A DNA stretch of 64,000 bases from JBOGCH01 sp051656645 (GTDB lineage Bacteria > Bacteroidota > Bacteroidia > Bacteroidales > Marinifilaceae): the NCBI GenBank assembly GCA_051656645.1, contig JBOGCH010000035.1, forward strand, positions 22,825-86,824, written 5' to 3'. Made by a program: the position numbers and the translations under genes. Below are positions 35,180-43,695 of this stretch, piece by piece. Position 1 is the stretch's first letter; each line of letters starts with the position of its first letter. The notes under the pieces are model-generated. The model searched no databases. It saw only the letters and a program-made list of their open reading frames with translations, and was not told the origin of the DNA.

Positions 35180-36934
35180 TTATTTTTTTTTCAAAGACAA
35201 TATAAATTCCAATCCTCTCCCTCTGTGCGGCTTAGCCGTAATGGTGCCATCATGAAAGCGCACTGCATTTCGGACAATAGAAAGTCCAAGCCCGGACCCT
35301 CCTGTTTTACGACTACGTCCTTCACTCACCCGGTAGAATCTGTCAAATATTTTCTCCAAATATTGTTCCTCAACGCCTTTACCATTGTCGTAATAGGTTA
35401 TGTATACATAATCCTCATCCTCCTCATATAAATCTACGCCAATAGTAAAATCCTCTCCCGCATATTTTATGCTATTTTCTATCAAATTTCTAAACACAGA
35501 AAACAGTAGCGTCTCATTTCCCTCCACAACAACAGTAGATGGTAAGTTATTTCTTACCTTAATGTTATGCTGCTTTATCTGTCCCTCCAACTCGGTTGTC
35601 ACCTCCCCCACAACATCACCAAGTACTACTTTTTCTTTGGCAAATAGTCCGGGAGCTTCCTCCATTTTGGTTATCAAAGCAATATCTCTAATCAAATCCG
35701 TTAGTCGCAATGTTTGGTTATACGCTTTCTCCACAAAAAACTTTGCTCTGTCCATTGATAGCGAGTCGGCCTGAAGTAACAACGTCTCCATATAACCTCT
35801 AATACTGCTAACCGGTGTTCTCAGTTCATGTGCAATATTATTAGTCATTTCCTGTTTCAACACCCTGTTATGCTCGGGCTGAGACACATCGTTCAATATC
35901 AGTTCATAACTACTATCCTCAAACATCACCAGCTTCACCGCCAATACTTTACCATTAACATTCATTTTCTCCATGTACATCGGAGATTTTTTCTCATTAT
36001 ATGGCAACTTACGCTGCTTAGCAATAAACAATGCAAAGTTCTTAAACAAAGCATTATCCATTAAATCTCTTATATCAAACGTTGGTTCATCAAGCAAAAC
36101 GTTCACATTCTGTACAAACAATCGGTTAGCATACACTTTATGCCCTTTTGAGTCGAATATCGCAATTCCCTCATTGGAGTAATGAAAATGCTGCAACAAC
36201 TTCTCTCGTTCCAACTTCACCATTTCTTCCTGCTCCTCCAACTCCTTGTATAGCTTCACTATTCTGTGACTTATTTCGCCCAACTCCGTATCGGGAAATT
36301 TAATCTTATCATAATCTGGCCGTTTTTGCTGCACACTCTGCACAAATTCATTTAAACCAGTTAGCGCATTGCTAAATCTATCCGAAAAATAAAGCATTGC
36401 AACAAGCGACACAAAGAACAGAATCAAAATAAAATAAGTAAACAAATCATCCGCCTGTAACGAACTCTGAATAGCCTTATCATAAGGCACTGCTACCCGG
36501 ACAAAATAATTATCCTTATACGTGGTATAGTAAAAATAATCTATCCGCTTTGTTTTGGAGTATCTCACCTTGTACCCGTCACCATGAATAAAAGCCTGAC
36601 GCACCTCCGGACGCGAAATATGATTATCCATATCTTCCTCCGCCGCAACCTCCGAGTCAAACAAAACCTGCCCCTCCTTATCCATCACCGTTACACGTAG
36701 TTCTTGCGGCAAAACCGTACTAAACATCCAACTATCCATTTTGGACTGCAAGCTGTCCGGTAAATTACGCACCACTCCGCGTATCACCTCCGTATAGGCA
36801 CCCATCTTGTTTTTAAGGTTTTCCTCCTTGTAGGTATGCTCCCTGTTGCGTTGCACCATTAAAATAATGGTGGTAAAAAAAGTAAATATGATAAAAAAAT
36901 AGAGGAATAATTTCTTTGTATAGGATGAGTTCAT
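35180..36934 (-). CDS. Sensor histidine kinase, probably PhoR-type
   Basis: A 584-residue membrane kinase. Membrane helices lie at about residues 9-27 and 163-183, enclosing a periplasmic domain of about 135 residues. A HAMP-like linker and a PAS-like domain (about 240-350, HFHYSNEGIAIFDSKGHKVYANRLF) follow. The dimerisation domain has the phosphoacceptor His369 in NNIAHELRTPVSSIRGYMETLL. The ATPase domain has FRNLIENSIKYAG (N box), YYDNGKGVE (G1) and GGSGLGLSIV (G2). It follows the response regulator by 12 bp at the end of the pst-phoU operon, so it most probably senses phosphate status. No protein-level marker for phosphate sensing was seen. Confidence 0.9.
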   Translation of the reverse strand: MNSSYTKKLFLYFFIIFTFFTTIILMVQRNREHTYKEENLKNKMGAYTEVIRGVVRNLPDSLQSKMDSWMFSTVLPQELRVTVMDKEGQVLFDSEVAAEEDMDNHISRPEVRQAFIHGDGYKVRYSKTKRIDYFYYTTYKDNYFVRVAVPYDKAIQSSLQADDLFTYFILILFFVSLVAMLYFSDRFSNALTGLNEFVQSVQQKRPDYDKIKFPDTELGEISHRIVKLYKELEEQEEMVKLEREKLLQHFHYSNEGIAIFDSKGHKVYANRLFVQNVNVLLDEPTFDIRDLMDNALFKNFALFIAKQRKLPYNEKKSPMYMEKMNVNGKVLAVKLVMFEDSSYELILNDVSQPEHNRVLKQEMTNNIAHELRTPVSSIRGYMETLLLQADSLSMDRAKFFVEKAYNQTLRLTDLIRDIALITKMEEAPGLFAKEKVVLGDVVGEVTTELEGQIKQHNIKVRNNLPSTVVVEGNETLLFSVFRNLIENSIKYAGEDFTIGVDLYEEDEDYVYITYYDNGKGVEEQYLEKIFDRFYRVSEGRSRKTGGSGLGLSIVRNAVRFHDGTITAKPHRGRGLEFILSLKKK

Positions 36935-36946
36935 AAATGAACAATG

Positions 36947-37633
36947 TTAATATTCCAGACAGTATCCGTATCCGGAACGATTGATAATATGTTTTCCAAA
37001 ATCGCCCATTTTCTTACGCAGGCGTGTAATATGCACATCTACCGTTCGCTCCAATACACAACCATCGTCATTCCATGCCCGATGCAATATCTCATCTCTG
37101 GAAAACACTCTGTTTGGTTTTTGTGCCAACATGCGCAATATTTCAAACTCCTTCTTGGTTAATATAACAACCTCCTCACAATGAGTTACTGTTTTCGTTG
37201 TTTGGTCAATCGTCAAGTCGCCAAGCGTTATTTTATCTTCTTTCTCTTCCTCCGGTTTTGTTAGTTGCGCACGCTTCAATACAGCTTTTACACGTGCTAT
37301 AACTTCCTTAATAGAGAACGGCTTTGAAATATAGTCATCACCTCCAATACTAAAACCGGTTAACATATCATTTTCAGTATCTCGAGCAGTTAAAAAAACG
37401 ATAGGTGTTAACAGTTTCATCTCCCTACGCACCTTTTCGGCCATTCGGAAACCAGACATTTTTTCCATCATCACATCCAACAGGATTAAATCATGTTCCT
37501 CCGTTAATACATTCAAAGCCTCTTCAGCGCTATAAGCTACCTCAACATCAAAGCCTTCATTTTCTAAATTAAACTGAAGAATTTCGCATAAATCCTCCTC
37601 ATCATCAACTACTAAAAGTTTGTATTTACTCAT
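36947..37633 (-). CDS. OmpR/PhoB-family response regulator
   Basis: A 228-residue two-component regulator. The receiver domain (1-120) has the acidic pair DDEED (10-14), phosphoacceptor Asp53 in LILLDVMM, and the Thr/Lys pair in FLTARDT and ISKPFSIKEV. The C-terminal winged-helix DNA-binding domain (about 135-228) has LTKKEFEILRMLAQKPNRVFSRDEILHRAW and RTVDVHITRLRKKMGD. It overlaps the phoU stop by 4 bp and precedes the kinase gene by 12 bp. The 11-bp direct-repeat operators found before pstS and the porin gene are of the type a dimeric PhoB-like regulator binds; the pairing is inferred. Confidence 0.93.
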   Translation of the reverse strand: MSKYKLLVVDDEEDLCEILQFNLENEGFDVEVAYSAEEALNVLTEEHDLILLDVMMEKMSGFRMAEKVRREMKLLTPIVFLTARDTENDMLTGFSIGGDDYISKPFSIKEVIARVKAVLKRAQLTKPEEEKEDKITLGDLTIDQTTKTVTHCEEVVILTKKEFEILRMLAQKPNRVFSRDEILHRAWNDDGCVLERTVDVHITRLRKKMGDFGKHIINRSGYGYCLEY

Positions 37634-38316
37634 GACAGTATCACATTTTCATGGTGTTTTATATCCACTCCCTCAATCAAAAATATGGCCGACTCGGCAA
37701 TATTGGTCGCATTATCCGAAATACGCTCCAAGTTATATGCCATGCTGTTTATAGACAATGTATCTATCATCTGCTGCTGTGTCAGCATTTTCTCGCAGCA
37801 ATAGCTCTGCAACTCGCGTACCAAGTTGTGGTACATCTCGTCCACTGCATCGTCCATTTCTATAGTCTCTTTTGCCAAATGATTATCCTTACACGTAAAT
37901 GCAAAGATAGCGTTTTGTACCATATTTTCCGATTTACACATCAATGCGCTTATTTGCTCCTCAAAGTGTACAAAAAGCTCACCTTCCACATCGCTTTTTC
38001 TCAAAAATTTCGACACATTCAAAATTAAGTCACCAATGCGTTCCAAGTATGCCGTCATATCATAATAAGATATAATCTTTCGTAAATTCGTAGCCCTAGG
38101 AGAGTACAACACAATAGTATTAATAATCTCACTACGAATTTTAACTTCCATACTGTCAATAATATGCTCATTATGGTAAATCTCCTCAATAAGCTCCTCA
38201 CTAGGGGCCACACGCGTTAAACTCTTAGCCAACTGCAATTGCTTTAATACTATCTTGGAAATTACTGCAAAATCGTCCTTTATATTTTTAAATACTTTAT
38301 CACTTAAAGCGTTCAT
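37630..38316 (-). CDS. phoU: Phosphate transport regulator PhoU
   Basis: A 228-residue all-helical cytoplasmic protein with two PhoU repeats. Conserved blocks are DSMEVKIRSEIINTIVLYSPRATNLRKIISYYDMTAYLERIGDLILNVSKFL in the first half and DAVDEMYHNLV with MAYNLERISDNATNIAESAIFL in the second; the E/DxxxD metal-cluster pattern ERIGD and ERISDN is intact in both. PhoU links the Pst transporter to the sensor kinase. It lies 27 bp after pstB. Confidence 0.94.
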   Translation of the reverse strand: MNALSDKVFKNIKDDFAVISKIVLKQLQLAKSLTRVAPSEELIEEIYHNEHIIDSMEVKIRSEIINTIVLYSPRATNLRKIISYYDMTAYLERIGDLILNVSKFLRKSDVEGELFVHFEEQISALMCKSENMVQNAIFAFTCKDNHLAKETIEMDDAVDEMYHNLVRELQSYCCEKMLTQQQMIDTLSINSMAYNLERISDNATNIAESAIFLIEGVDIKHHENVILS

Positions 38317-38343
38317 AATCTATATGTTTCTTAGTTATTAAAT

Positions 38344-39135
38344 CTATCCAAACTGACCATTTAAATACTCCTCCGTACGTTTATCTGTCGGATTGGTAAA
38401 CATTTTCTTTGTCTCATCATACTCAACCAATTCCCCCAAATACATAAACATGGAATAATCGGAAATACGTGCAGCCTGTCCCATATTGTGCGTAACAATA
38501 ACTATTGTAAACTCCTCTTTCAGCTTTAATAGTAACTCTTCAATCTTATTGGTTGCAATAGGATCCAAAGCCGATGTTGGCTCATCCATTAAAAGTACCT
38601 CAGGCTTTAGCGCTATTGCACGTGCAATACACAAGCGTTGTTGTTGACCTCCGGATAGGAAAGTACCCTTTTTAAACAACGAATCCTTCACCTCTTCCCA
38701 TAGCCCCACATTTTTAAGTGACTCTTCAACAATCTGGTCTTTTTCCTGACGCGAAAGCTTTATTCCATTCAGCGAATAACCTGCTAATACATTGTCATAA
38801 ATACTCATTGTAGGAAACGGATTAGGACGTTGAAACACCATCCCTGCTTTACGTCTCACTAACATCGGATTCATTGACAAAATATCCTGATCATGTAGCA
38901 TAATCTCCCCACTCACCATAATTTCCGGATACAATTCATGCATACGGTTTATAGCGCGCAACAACGTACTCTTTCCACAACCGGATGGTCCCATAATTGC
39001 CGTTATAGATCCTTTCTGTACCGCCGCATTCACACGGTTAACAGCATTCTTGGTTGGCGTATATGCCACCGATAAATCCTTTAAAGTTAATATGGGATTA
39101 TCTACCGAAACTATATTATTTATTCTATTTTCCAT
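38344..39135 (-). CDS. pstB: Phosphate ABC transporter ATP-binding protein
   Basis: A 263-residue ATPase with Walker A GPSGCGKST, Q-loop MVFQRPNPFPMSI-type segment (residues MVFQRPNPFPTMSIYDNV), signature LSGGQQQR, Walker B VLLMDEPTSALDP and the switch His in VTHNMGQAARISD. The RPNPFP block and YNDPTDKRTEEYLNG-type C-terminus are specific to PstB. It overlaps the 3' end of pstA by 16 bp, so translation is coupled. Confidence 0.96.
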   Translation of the reverse strand: MENRINNIVSVDNPILTLKDLSVAYTPTKNAVNRVNAAVQKGSITAIMGPSGCGKSTLLRAINRMHELYPEIMVSGEIMLHDQDILSMNPMLVRRKAGMVFQRPNPFPTMSIYDNVLAGYSLNGIKLSRQEKDQIVEESLKNVGLWEEVKDSLFKKGTFLSGGQQQRLCIARAIALKPEVLLMDEPTSALDPIATNKIEELLLKLKEEFTIVIVTHNMGQAARISDYSMFMYLGELVEYDETKKMFTNPTDKRTEEYLNGQFG

Positions 39136-40097
39136 TTTCTCGCAATATTTTTAGCTATCAGATTTAAACAAAACACCAGTAAAAGAAGGAATAAGGACGA
39201 GCTCCAAATTAAATCTATCAGGTTAGGGTCATTATAAAACTCCCAAATCAACAACGGCACTGCACTCGTTGGTTTCACCACATCCCAGTTTATCATTGAA
39301 CTTCCCAACGCCGTTAACATTAGCGGCGCAGTTTCGCCCATCACGCGGGATACTGCCAACAACGACCCTGTAAATATCCCTCCAAACGCCGAGGGCAATA
39401 ATATTTTCACAATAGCACTTGTATAACTACATCCCAGTGCAAGAGCTGCTTCACGTAATGAATTTGGTAACATTTTCAACGTCTCCTCCGTGGAGCGAAC
39501 AATGAGCGGAAGCATCATAATAGCTAACGCCACACTCCCGGCAAGCGCTGAATAACTTCCCAATGGCTTCACTACCCACGCATAAGCAATAATCCCCACC
39601 ACTATCGAAGGTGTTCCCTGAATCAAATCCGTCAGGAAACGGGTAACTGTCGAAAACCAATGTTTCGGTTTGTCAAACAAATGAATCCCACACAGAATTC
39701 CCGTAGGTAACGCAATAGCTGTTGCCATTGCCACAATAAGTAACGTACCCACAATTCCGTTAGCTATACCTCCGGGAATAATACTACCCGTTGTGTTTGC
39801 CAACATAGCATCCAAACTGCTTGGAGCGGTTTCTGTGAAAAAAGCAAGATTCAATTGTCTATATCCCTTTTTTACCACCTCCCATATAATAGCTATCAAA
39901 GGTATTGCGGTCAACGATGAGCATAGACACACTAAAACAAAAAATACTTTGTCCTTTACACATCGATAACGTACCGAATCGGTCATATAAATGCGTCCTG
40001 TACTTTTTTTCTTTTTCTTCTGTTTATTATCCAAAGGCATCATCACCTCAGGTTCCTCATGCGCCACTTTAGCGCTCGTAAGTTCAACTGTACTCAT
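39120..40097 (-). CDS. pstA: Phosphate ABC transporter permease PstA
   Basis: A 325-residue inner membrane permease with six hydrophobic segments. The EAA loop is RSTEETLKMLPNSLREAALALGCSYTSAIVKILLP. About 45 extra N-terminal residues, with the lysine run KKKKKSTGR, precede the first membrane helix and are not part of the usual PstA core; their role is unknown. The ATG shares one base with the pstC stop codon (TAATG), so the two permease genes are translationally coupled. Confidence 0.94.
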   Translation of the reverse strand: MSTVELTSAKVAHEEPEVMMPLDNKQKKKKKSTGRIYMTDSVRYRCVKDKVFFVLVCLCSSLTAIPLIAIIWEVVKKGYRQLNLAFFTETAPSSLDAMLANTTGSIIPGGIANGIVGTLLIVAMATAIALPTGILCGIHLFDKPKHWFSTVTRFLTDLIQGTPSIVVGIIAYAWVVKPLGSYSALAGSVALAIMMLPLIVRSTEETLKMLPNSLREAALALGCSYTSAIVKILLPSAFGGIFTGSLLAVSRVMGETAPLMLTALGSSMINWDVVKPTSAVPLLIWEFYNDPNLIDLIWSSSLFLLLLVFCLNLIAKNIARKWKIE

Positions 40098-40954
40098 TAC
40101 GCGTTTAGTTTATTCATAATCATCTTACCCGTAAAGTTTATTAACGCCGTAATCACAAAAAGCAACAATCCAATTGCAATCAACGAACTTAACTTTAATC
40201 CGTCGGCCTCGCCAAACTGATTGGCAATAACGGACGCCATGGTATTCCCGGTAGCTGTCAATGACATTGGGATATTATTTGTATTCCCAATAAGCATAGT
40301 CACCGCCATGGTTTCGCCCAAGGCACGTCCCAAAGCAAGAATATAACTAGCAAAAACACCCGATCCGGACGCCGGCAACACAACATTACGTATCATTTCC
40401 AAACGCGTAGCACCCAAACTGTAAGCACCCTCTTTCAAATCCCGCGGAGCCATTCCTATAAACTCAGCACTTAACGATGCAGCGTATGGTATTATCATTA
40501 TGGCCAATACAACGGCCGATGTCAGTATTCCAAAACCTTGTGGAGACAAGCCCAATCCGGCAATAATGGGACGAAAAGTATAAAAACCCCACAACCCATA
40601 AACGATGGATGGTATACCCGCCAACAAATCAATTACCGAACTTAACACAGTAGCTATACGCTTACCCCTAAAATACTCCCCAACAAACAAAGCCACCGGT
40701 AACGACAAAGGCAAACAAAACAATAATGCGCAAAAGGAAGTTAACACTGTACCCACAATAAAAGGCAAAGCACCATACTGTTCTTGCTGCGGATTAGGAT
40801 CCCACTCCCCCGAGAAGATAAACCTAAAAATCCCGAAATGAGAGAAGGTTTCTATGGATCCCGAAACAAGCGAATAAATCATCCCCGAACAAATTAGCAG
40901 AATTAGCACCGAGGAGAGCAACAACAGTTTCTTAAATAAAAAATCTTTCATCAC
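40097..40954 (-). CDS. pstC: Phosphate ABC transporter permease PstC
   Basis: A 285-residue inner membrane permease with six hydrophobic segments starting at residues about 9-30. Family features are FSGEWDPNPQQEQYGALPFIVGTVLTS, the segment SVIDLLAGIPSIVYGLWGFY and the EAA loop APRDLKEGAYSLGATRLEMIRNVVLPASGSGVFASYILALGRALGET. It pairs with PstA to form the phosphate channel. pstS lies 73 bp upstream. Confidence 0.95.
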   Translation of the reverse strand: MMKDFLFKKLLLLSSVLILLICSGMIYSLVSGSIETFSHFGIFRFIFSGEWDPNPQQEQYGALPFIVGTVLTSFCALLFCLPLSLPVALFVGEYFRGKRIATVLSSVIDLLAGIPSIVYGLWGFYTFRPIIAGLGLSPQGFGILTSAVVLAIMIIPYAASLSAEFIGMAPRDLKEGAYSLGATRLEMIRNVVLPASGSGVFASYILALGRALGETMAVTMLIGNTNNIPMSLTATGNTMASVIANQFGEADGLKLSSLIAIGLLLFVITALINFTGKMIMNKLNA

Positions 40955-41026
40955 TATATTTTTATAACTGAAAAAGGAATGGAAGATTGAAAAATAGCAT
41001 CAATCTTTCATTCCCAATGCTCATTT

Positions 41027-42079
41027 TTATTGAATAGCTTTACCGTTATATGTAACACCTTCAAGTAACACTTTCGCCTTAGCCACCACTTCAGCAGGTA
41101 GCGGAGAGTAATGTACTTTTGTTGTTAACGCTTGCGCATCGGTATCAATCATCCAGTTCATCAAACGTACTGTTTCAGCAGCTTGAGCCTCTGTACGGTT
41201 GTTGTAAGCCTGATCCTTATACATTATCACCCATGTAAAACAACTTATTGGATATGCATTAGCACCTTCGGCATTTGTAATCATTGCACGTGTATCAGCA
41301 GGCATTTCACCAGACGCTGAAGCCGATATAGTTTCTGTATTTGGTACCACAAAGTTTCCTGCTCCGTTTTGTAACTCCGCTACTGGAATTTGTAACGCGA
41401 AAGCATACTCAGAACCAATATATCCAATTGAACCGGATGTTTGGCGAATAGTTCCGGCAACTCCAGGGTTTCCTTTAGCTGCAATCCCAGCTTCCCACTT
41501 CAATGATTTTCCTGTTCCCACTTTTTGTGCCCACTCCGGACTTACTTTTGTTAAGTAATCACTAAACACATAAGTTGTTCCACTACCATCCGAACGGTAA
41601 ACCGGATTTATTACTAAGTCTGGAAGTTTTACTCCCGGATTCACTGCAGCAATGGCAGCATCGTTCCATTTTGTAATTTTACCTAAATAGATATCTGAGA
41701 TCAAATCACCTGTCAACTTTAAATTCTCAACGCCATCCACATTGTAAGCCAACACCACTGCACCAATACAAGTAGGAATATGAATCACCTCTGCAGGCAT
41801 CTCACTAATCTCCTTATCAGATAAATAAGCATCACTACCACCAAAATCAATAATCTTATCCTTTAAACTGCGAATTCCACCGCCACTACCAATTCCACCA
41901 TACGTAATTGTTGCAGTACCCTGCTCCTGATAGGTTTTAAAAGCCAAATTATAAAACGGTAATGGGAAAGTTGCTCCCGCACCCGCCAAACTTTGCGATT
42001 CGGCTTTTTTTGACTGACTGTTTCCGCATCCTGAAACCGCTAGGGCAAGAACTGCGATTGCTGTAAAAAACTTGTTCAT
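41027..42079 (-). CDS. pstS: Phosphate-binding protein PstS
   Basis: A 350-residue exported protein; the signal ends at LAVSGCGNSQ, so it is probably a lipoprotein (Cys about residue 18). Phosphate-binding features are SLAGAGATFPLPFYNLAF, TITYGGIGSGGGIRSLKDKIIDFGGSDAYL, PVYRSDGSGTTYVFSDYL and QTSGSIGYIGSEYA, all typical of PstS. It binds phosphate in the periplasm and delivers it to PstCA. It is preceded by four 11-bp GTTACA repeats and a -7 box at 42134-42189. Confidence 0.96.
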   Translation of the reverse strand: MNKFFTAIAVLALAVSGCGNSQSKKAESQSLAGAGATFPLPFYNLAFKTYQEQGTATITYGGIGSGGGIRSLKDKIIDFGGSDAYLSDKEISEMPAEVIHIPTCIGAVVLAYNVDGVENLKLTGDLISDIYLGKITKWNDAAIAAVNPGVKLPDLVINPVYRSDGSGTTYVFSDYLTKVSPEWAQKVGTGKSLKWEAGIAAKGNPGVAGTIRQTSGSIGYIGSEYAFALQIPVAELQNGAGNFVVPNTETISASASGEMPADTRAMITNAEGANAYPISCFTWVIMYKDQAYNNRTEAQAAETVRLMNWMIDTDAQALTTKVHYSPLPAEVVAKAKVLLEGVTYNGKAIQ

Positions 42080-42133
42080 AATTTCAATTTTATTTCTTCT
42101 GTCTGTTTATTTCGTGTTTCAATAACCACACTG

Positions 42134-42189
42134 CAAGTTTACATTCCTTATGCTACACGCATGTTACACTATTGTTACAAAAATGTTAC
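42134..42189 (-). promoter_or_regulatory. Pho-box array and -7 box of the pst operon
   Basis: Plus-strand hexamers GCTACA, GTTACA, GTTACA and GTTACG start at 42152, 42163, 42174 and 42185, exactly 11 bp apart. In transcription direction (minus) they read TGTAAC-type repeats. A -7-like TAAACTTG lies at 42141-42134, leaving 10 bp to the nearest repeat. Direct repeats of 11-bp period ending about 10 bp from the -10 region are the layout of activated Pho promoters. The array overlaps the 3' end region of the porin gene. Confidence 0.75.
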
Positions 42190-42192
42190 GTC

Positions 42193-43158
42193 CTACAATT
42201 TAAACTCAACACTCAAATAACCAACAGTTTGCACATCACCACCACGTGGTTTTACACATTGCACATTAGGAGATATTTTTAAATACTTAATAGGCTGAAA
42301 TTGGATACCTGCCACTGCATTTTGCTCATCACCCTTGTAAAAATCGTCCTTTGATTTTAACTCATCAAAACGCCCAAACACACTCCATTTTTTATTTAAA
42401 AACAAACTTCCATAAACAGAATAACCATACAAATTATCATCCTTCTTAAACTTGTAGTTGTCCAATTTATTGAACTCCCCTCCAATCGAAAAATAACGAC
42501 ACTTATAACCCGCAAACAATGCTAAATTTTCTTGATTTTCCTGTCCGCTTGCACCGTTATGAATGTCATAGTATGCGCGTAATTCAAATCCATTAAATGG
42601 CTTTACACTTACACCTCCACCCCAACGGTAACGATTATCTTTGTTTAGTTTTTTATACCCTTCACCGTTGGTAACATTTACATCAGCACTTAACCATTTT
42701 GTAAACTTATAGCTTACATTTACCCCCATGTCGGCACTTGAACCAAACTTATAATTATCCTGGAAGGATTTACTTATATATCTGTATCCCCAAAATTTTT
42801 CCTGTACATTAAATTGTTGACGACCAATTAAACCAAAATCCATTGTCCAATTACCGGGTTTCCAGGTAAGCATTGCATTCTTAACATAAGCAATACGCTC
42901 CAAATCCGACCCCTCAACTTTACTTGAACCGATGTCAAACACCACTTTACCACCTAATTTTTCCGTAACAGAAAATTCATATCCTAAATACGATCGCTCC
43001 AACTCAAACCCTGAATCTCCATTTGCCGATCCAAATCCGGCATGATAATTTCCAAAAATTGTAACCACAGGTTTTCCTTTAATTTCAAACTTTTTCTCCT
43101 GTCCTACAGTTGTCAAAGCACACACAATTAGCACTAATAACAAATTAATTCTTTTCAT
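42193..43158 (-). CDS. Outer membrane porin, phosphate-regulated
   Basis: A 321-residue beta-barrel protein with a signal peptide (1-20) and alternating amphipathic strands ending in the terminal aromatic-type strand YLSVEFKL. Its N-terminal part (IKGKPVVTIFGNYHAGFG, then FELERSYLGYEFSVTEKLGGKVVFDIG) is typical of Bacteroidota porins distantly like OprP/OprO. It sits directly upstream of pstS and has its own Pho-box array, so it probably brings phosphate or organic phosphates through the outer membrane. Substrate specificity is inferred from regulation and position only. Confidence 0.8.
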   Translation of the reverse strand: MKRINLLLVLIVCALTTVGQEKKFEIKGKPVVTIFGNYHAGFGSANGDSGFELERSYLGYEFSVTEKLGGKVVFDIGSSKVEGSDLERIAYVKNAMLTWKPGNWTMDFGLIGRQQFNVQEKFWGYRYISKSFQDNYKFGSSADMGVNVSYKFTKWLSADVNVTNGEGYKKLNKDNRYRWGGGVSVKPFNGFELRAYYDIHNGASGQENQENLALFAGYKCRYFSIGGEFNKLDNYKFKKDDNLYGYSVYGSLFLNKKWSVFGRFDELKSKDDFYKGDEQNAVAGIQFQPIKYLKISPNVQCVKPRGGDVQTVGYLSVEFKL

Positions 43159-43224
43159 TTTTTGCGATTTTTATATTGTTACATACAGGTTAAGCGCACA
43201 TTCATCACTCACTCACCCGCAGCT

Positions 43225-43281
43225 CAAAAGTATTATCGTAACATTTCGCAATAATTTCATTATAGTTACATTTTTGTTACA
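43225..43281 (-). promoter_or_regulatory. Pho-box array and -7 box of the porin gene
   Basis: Plus-strand hexamers ATTTCG, ATTTCA, GTTACA and GTTACA start at 43243, 43254, 43265 and 43276, again with 11-bp period; the distal two are perfect and the proximal two are degenerate. The -7 box TACTTTTG lies at 43232-43225, with 10 bp between it and the nearest repeat. This is the same geometry as at pstS. Confidence 0.7.
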
Positions 43282-43300
43282 CTCCACTATTATAACATCC

Positions 43301-43438
43301 GCTCTATATTTCATTGTGGTTTCATTCAGGTTTCATTCAGGTTTCATTCAGGTATCGCACCCCAAACCTGAATGAAACCTGAATGAAAGCTGAATGAAAG
43401 CTGAATGAAACCCCTAGAGGGTGAGAGGAGGAGTAGGC
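43301..43438. repeat. Intergenic 11-bp-unit hairpin repeat, locus C (inverted orientation)
   Basis: Three TTTCATTCAGG units, a loop with ATCGCACCCCA, then four opposed units (CCTGAATGAAA twice, then GCTGAATGAAA twice) and a purine-rich flank CCTAGAGGGTGAGAGGAGGAG. Read on the minus strand this is the same element, lead and unit order as the copies at 11.6 and 24.7 kb. It lies between the Pho-box region and the 3' end of susD. About 200 bp between it and the hairpin at 43634 hold nothing else I can support. Confidence 0.9.
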
Positions 43439-43633
43439 GAATTTATGGAATGAACACCACCGTGTATATCTTAATAACAATAGGAACGCAATTGTTTAAT
43501 TTATATTTTAATACTCATAATGTATTTCGAAATTATTATATACCAATAGCCCAATCAAATAACATATTCTATTTCCGGATAGGATTACCATATAATCCTC
43601 ATGTATTATATGATAGGTTATTGTATAAACGAG

Positions 43634-43669
43634 ACTTCCCTCTCGTCCGCATTGGGACGAGAGGGAAGT
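43634..43669 (-). terminator. Strong hairpin after the SusC/SusD operon
   Basis: ACTTCCCTCTCGTCC and GGGACGAGAGGGAAGT form a stem of about 15 bp around a short loop, 27 bp after the susD stop codon. It lacks a T run, so it may be a transcript-stabilising or terminating hairpin. Confidence 0.65.
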
Positions 43670-43695
43670 ACTGTTTTACATATCCGTGAGGATAC

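Noticed and set aside
43405..43689. 94-codon plus-strand frame
   Set aside because: It begins inside repeat locus C and runs into the palindromic hairpin after susD; no protein-like features.
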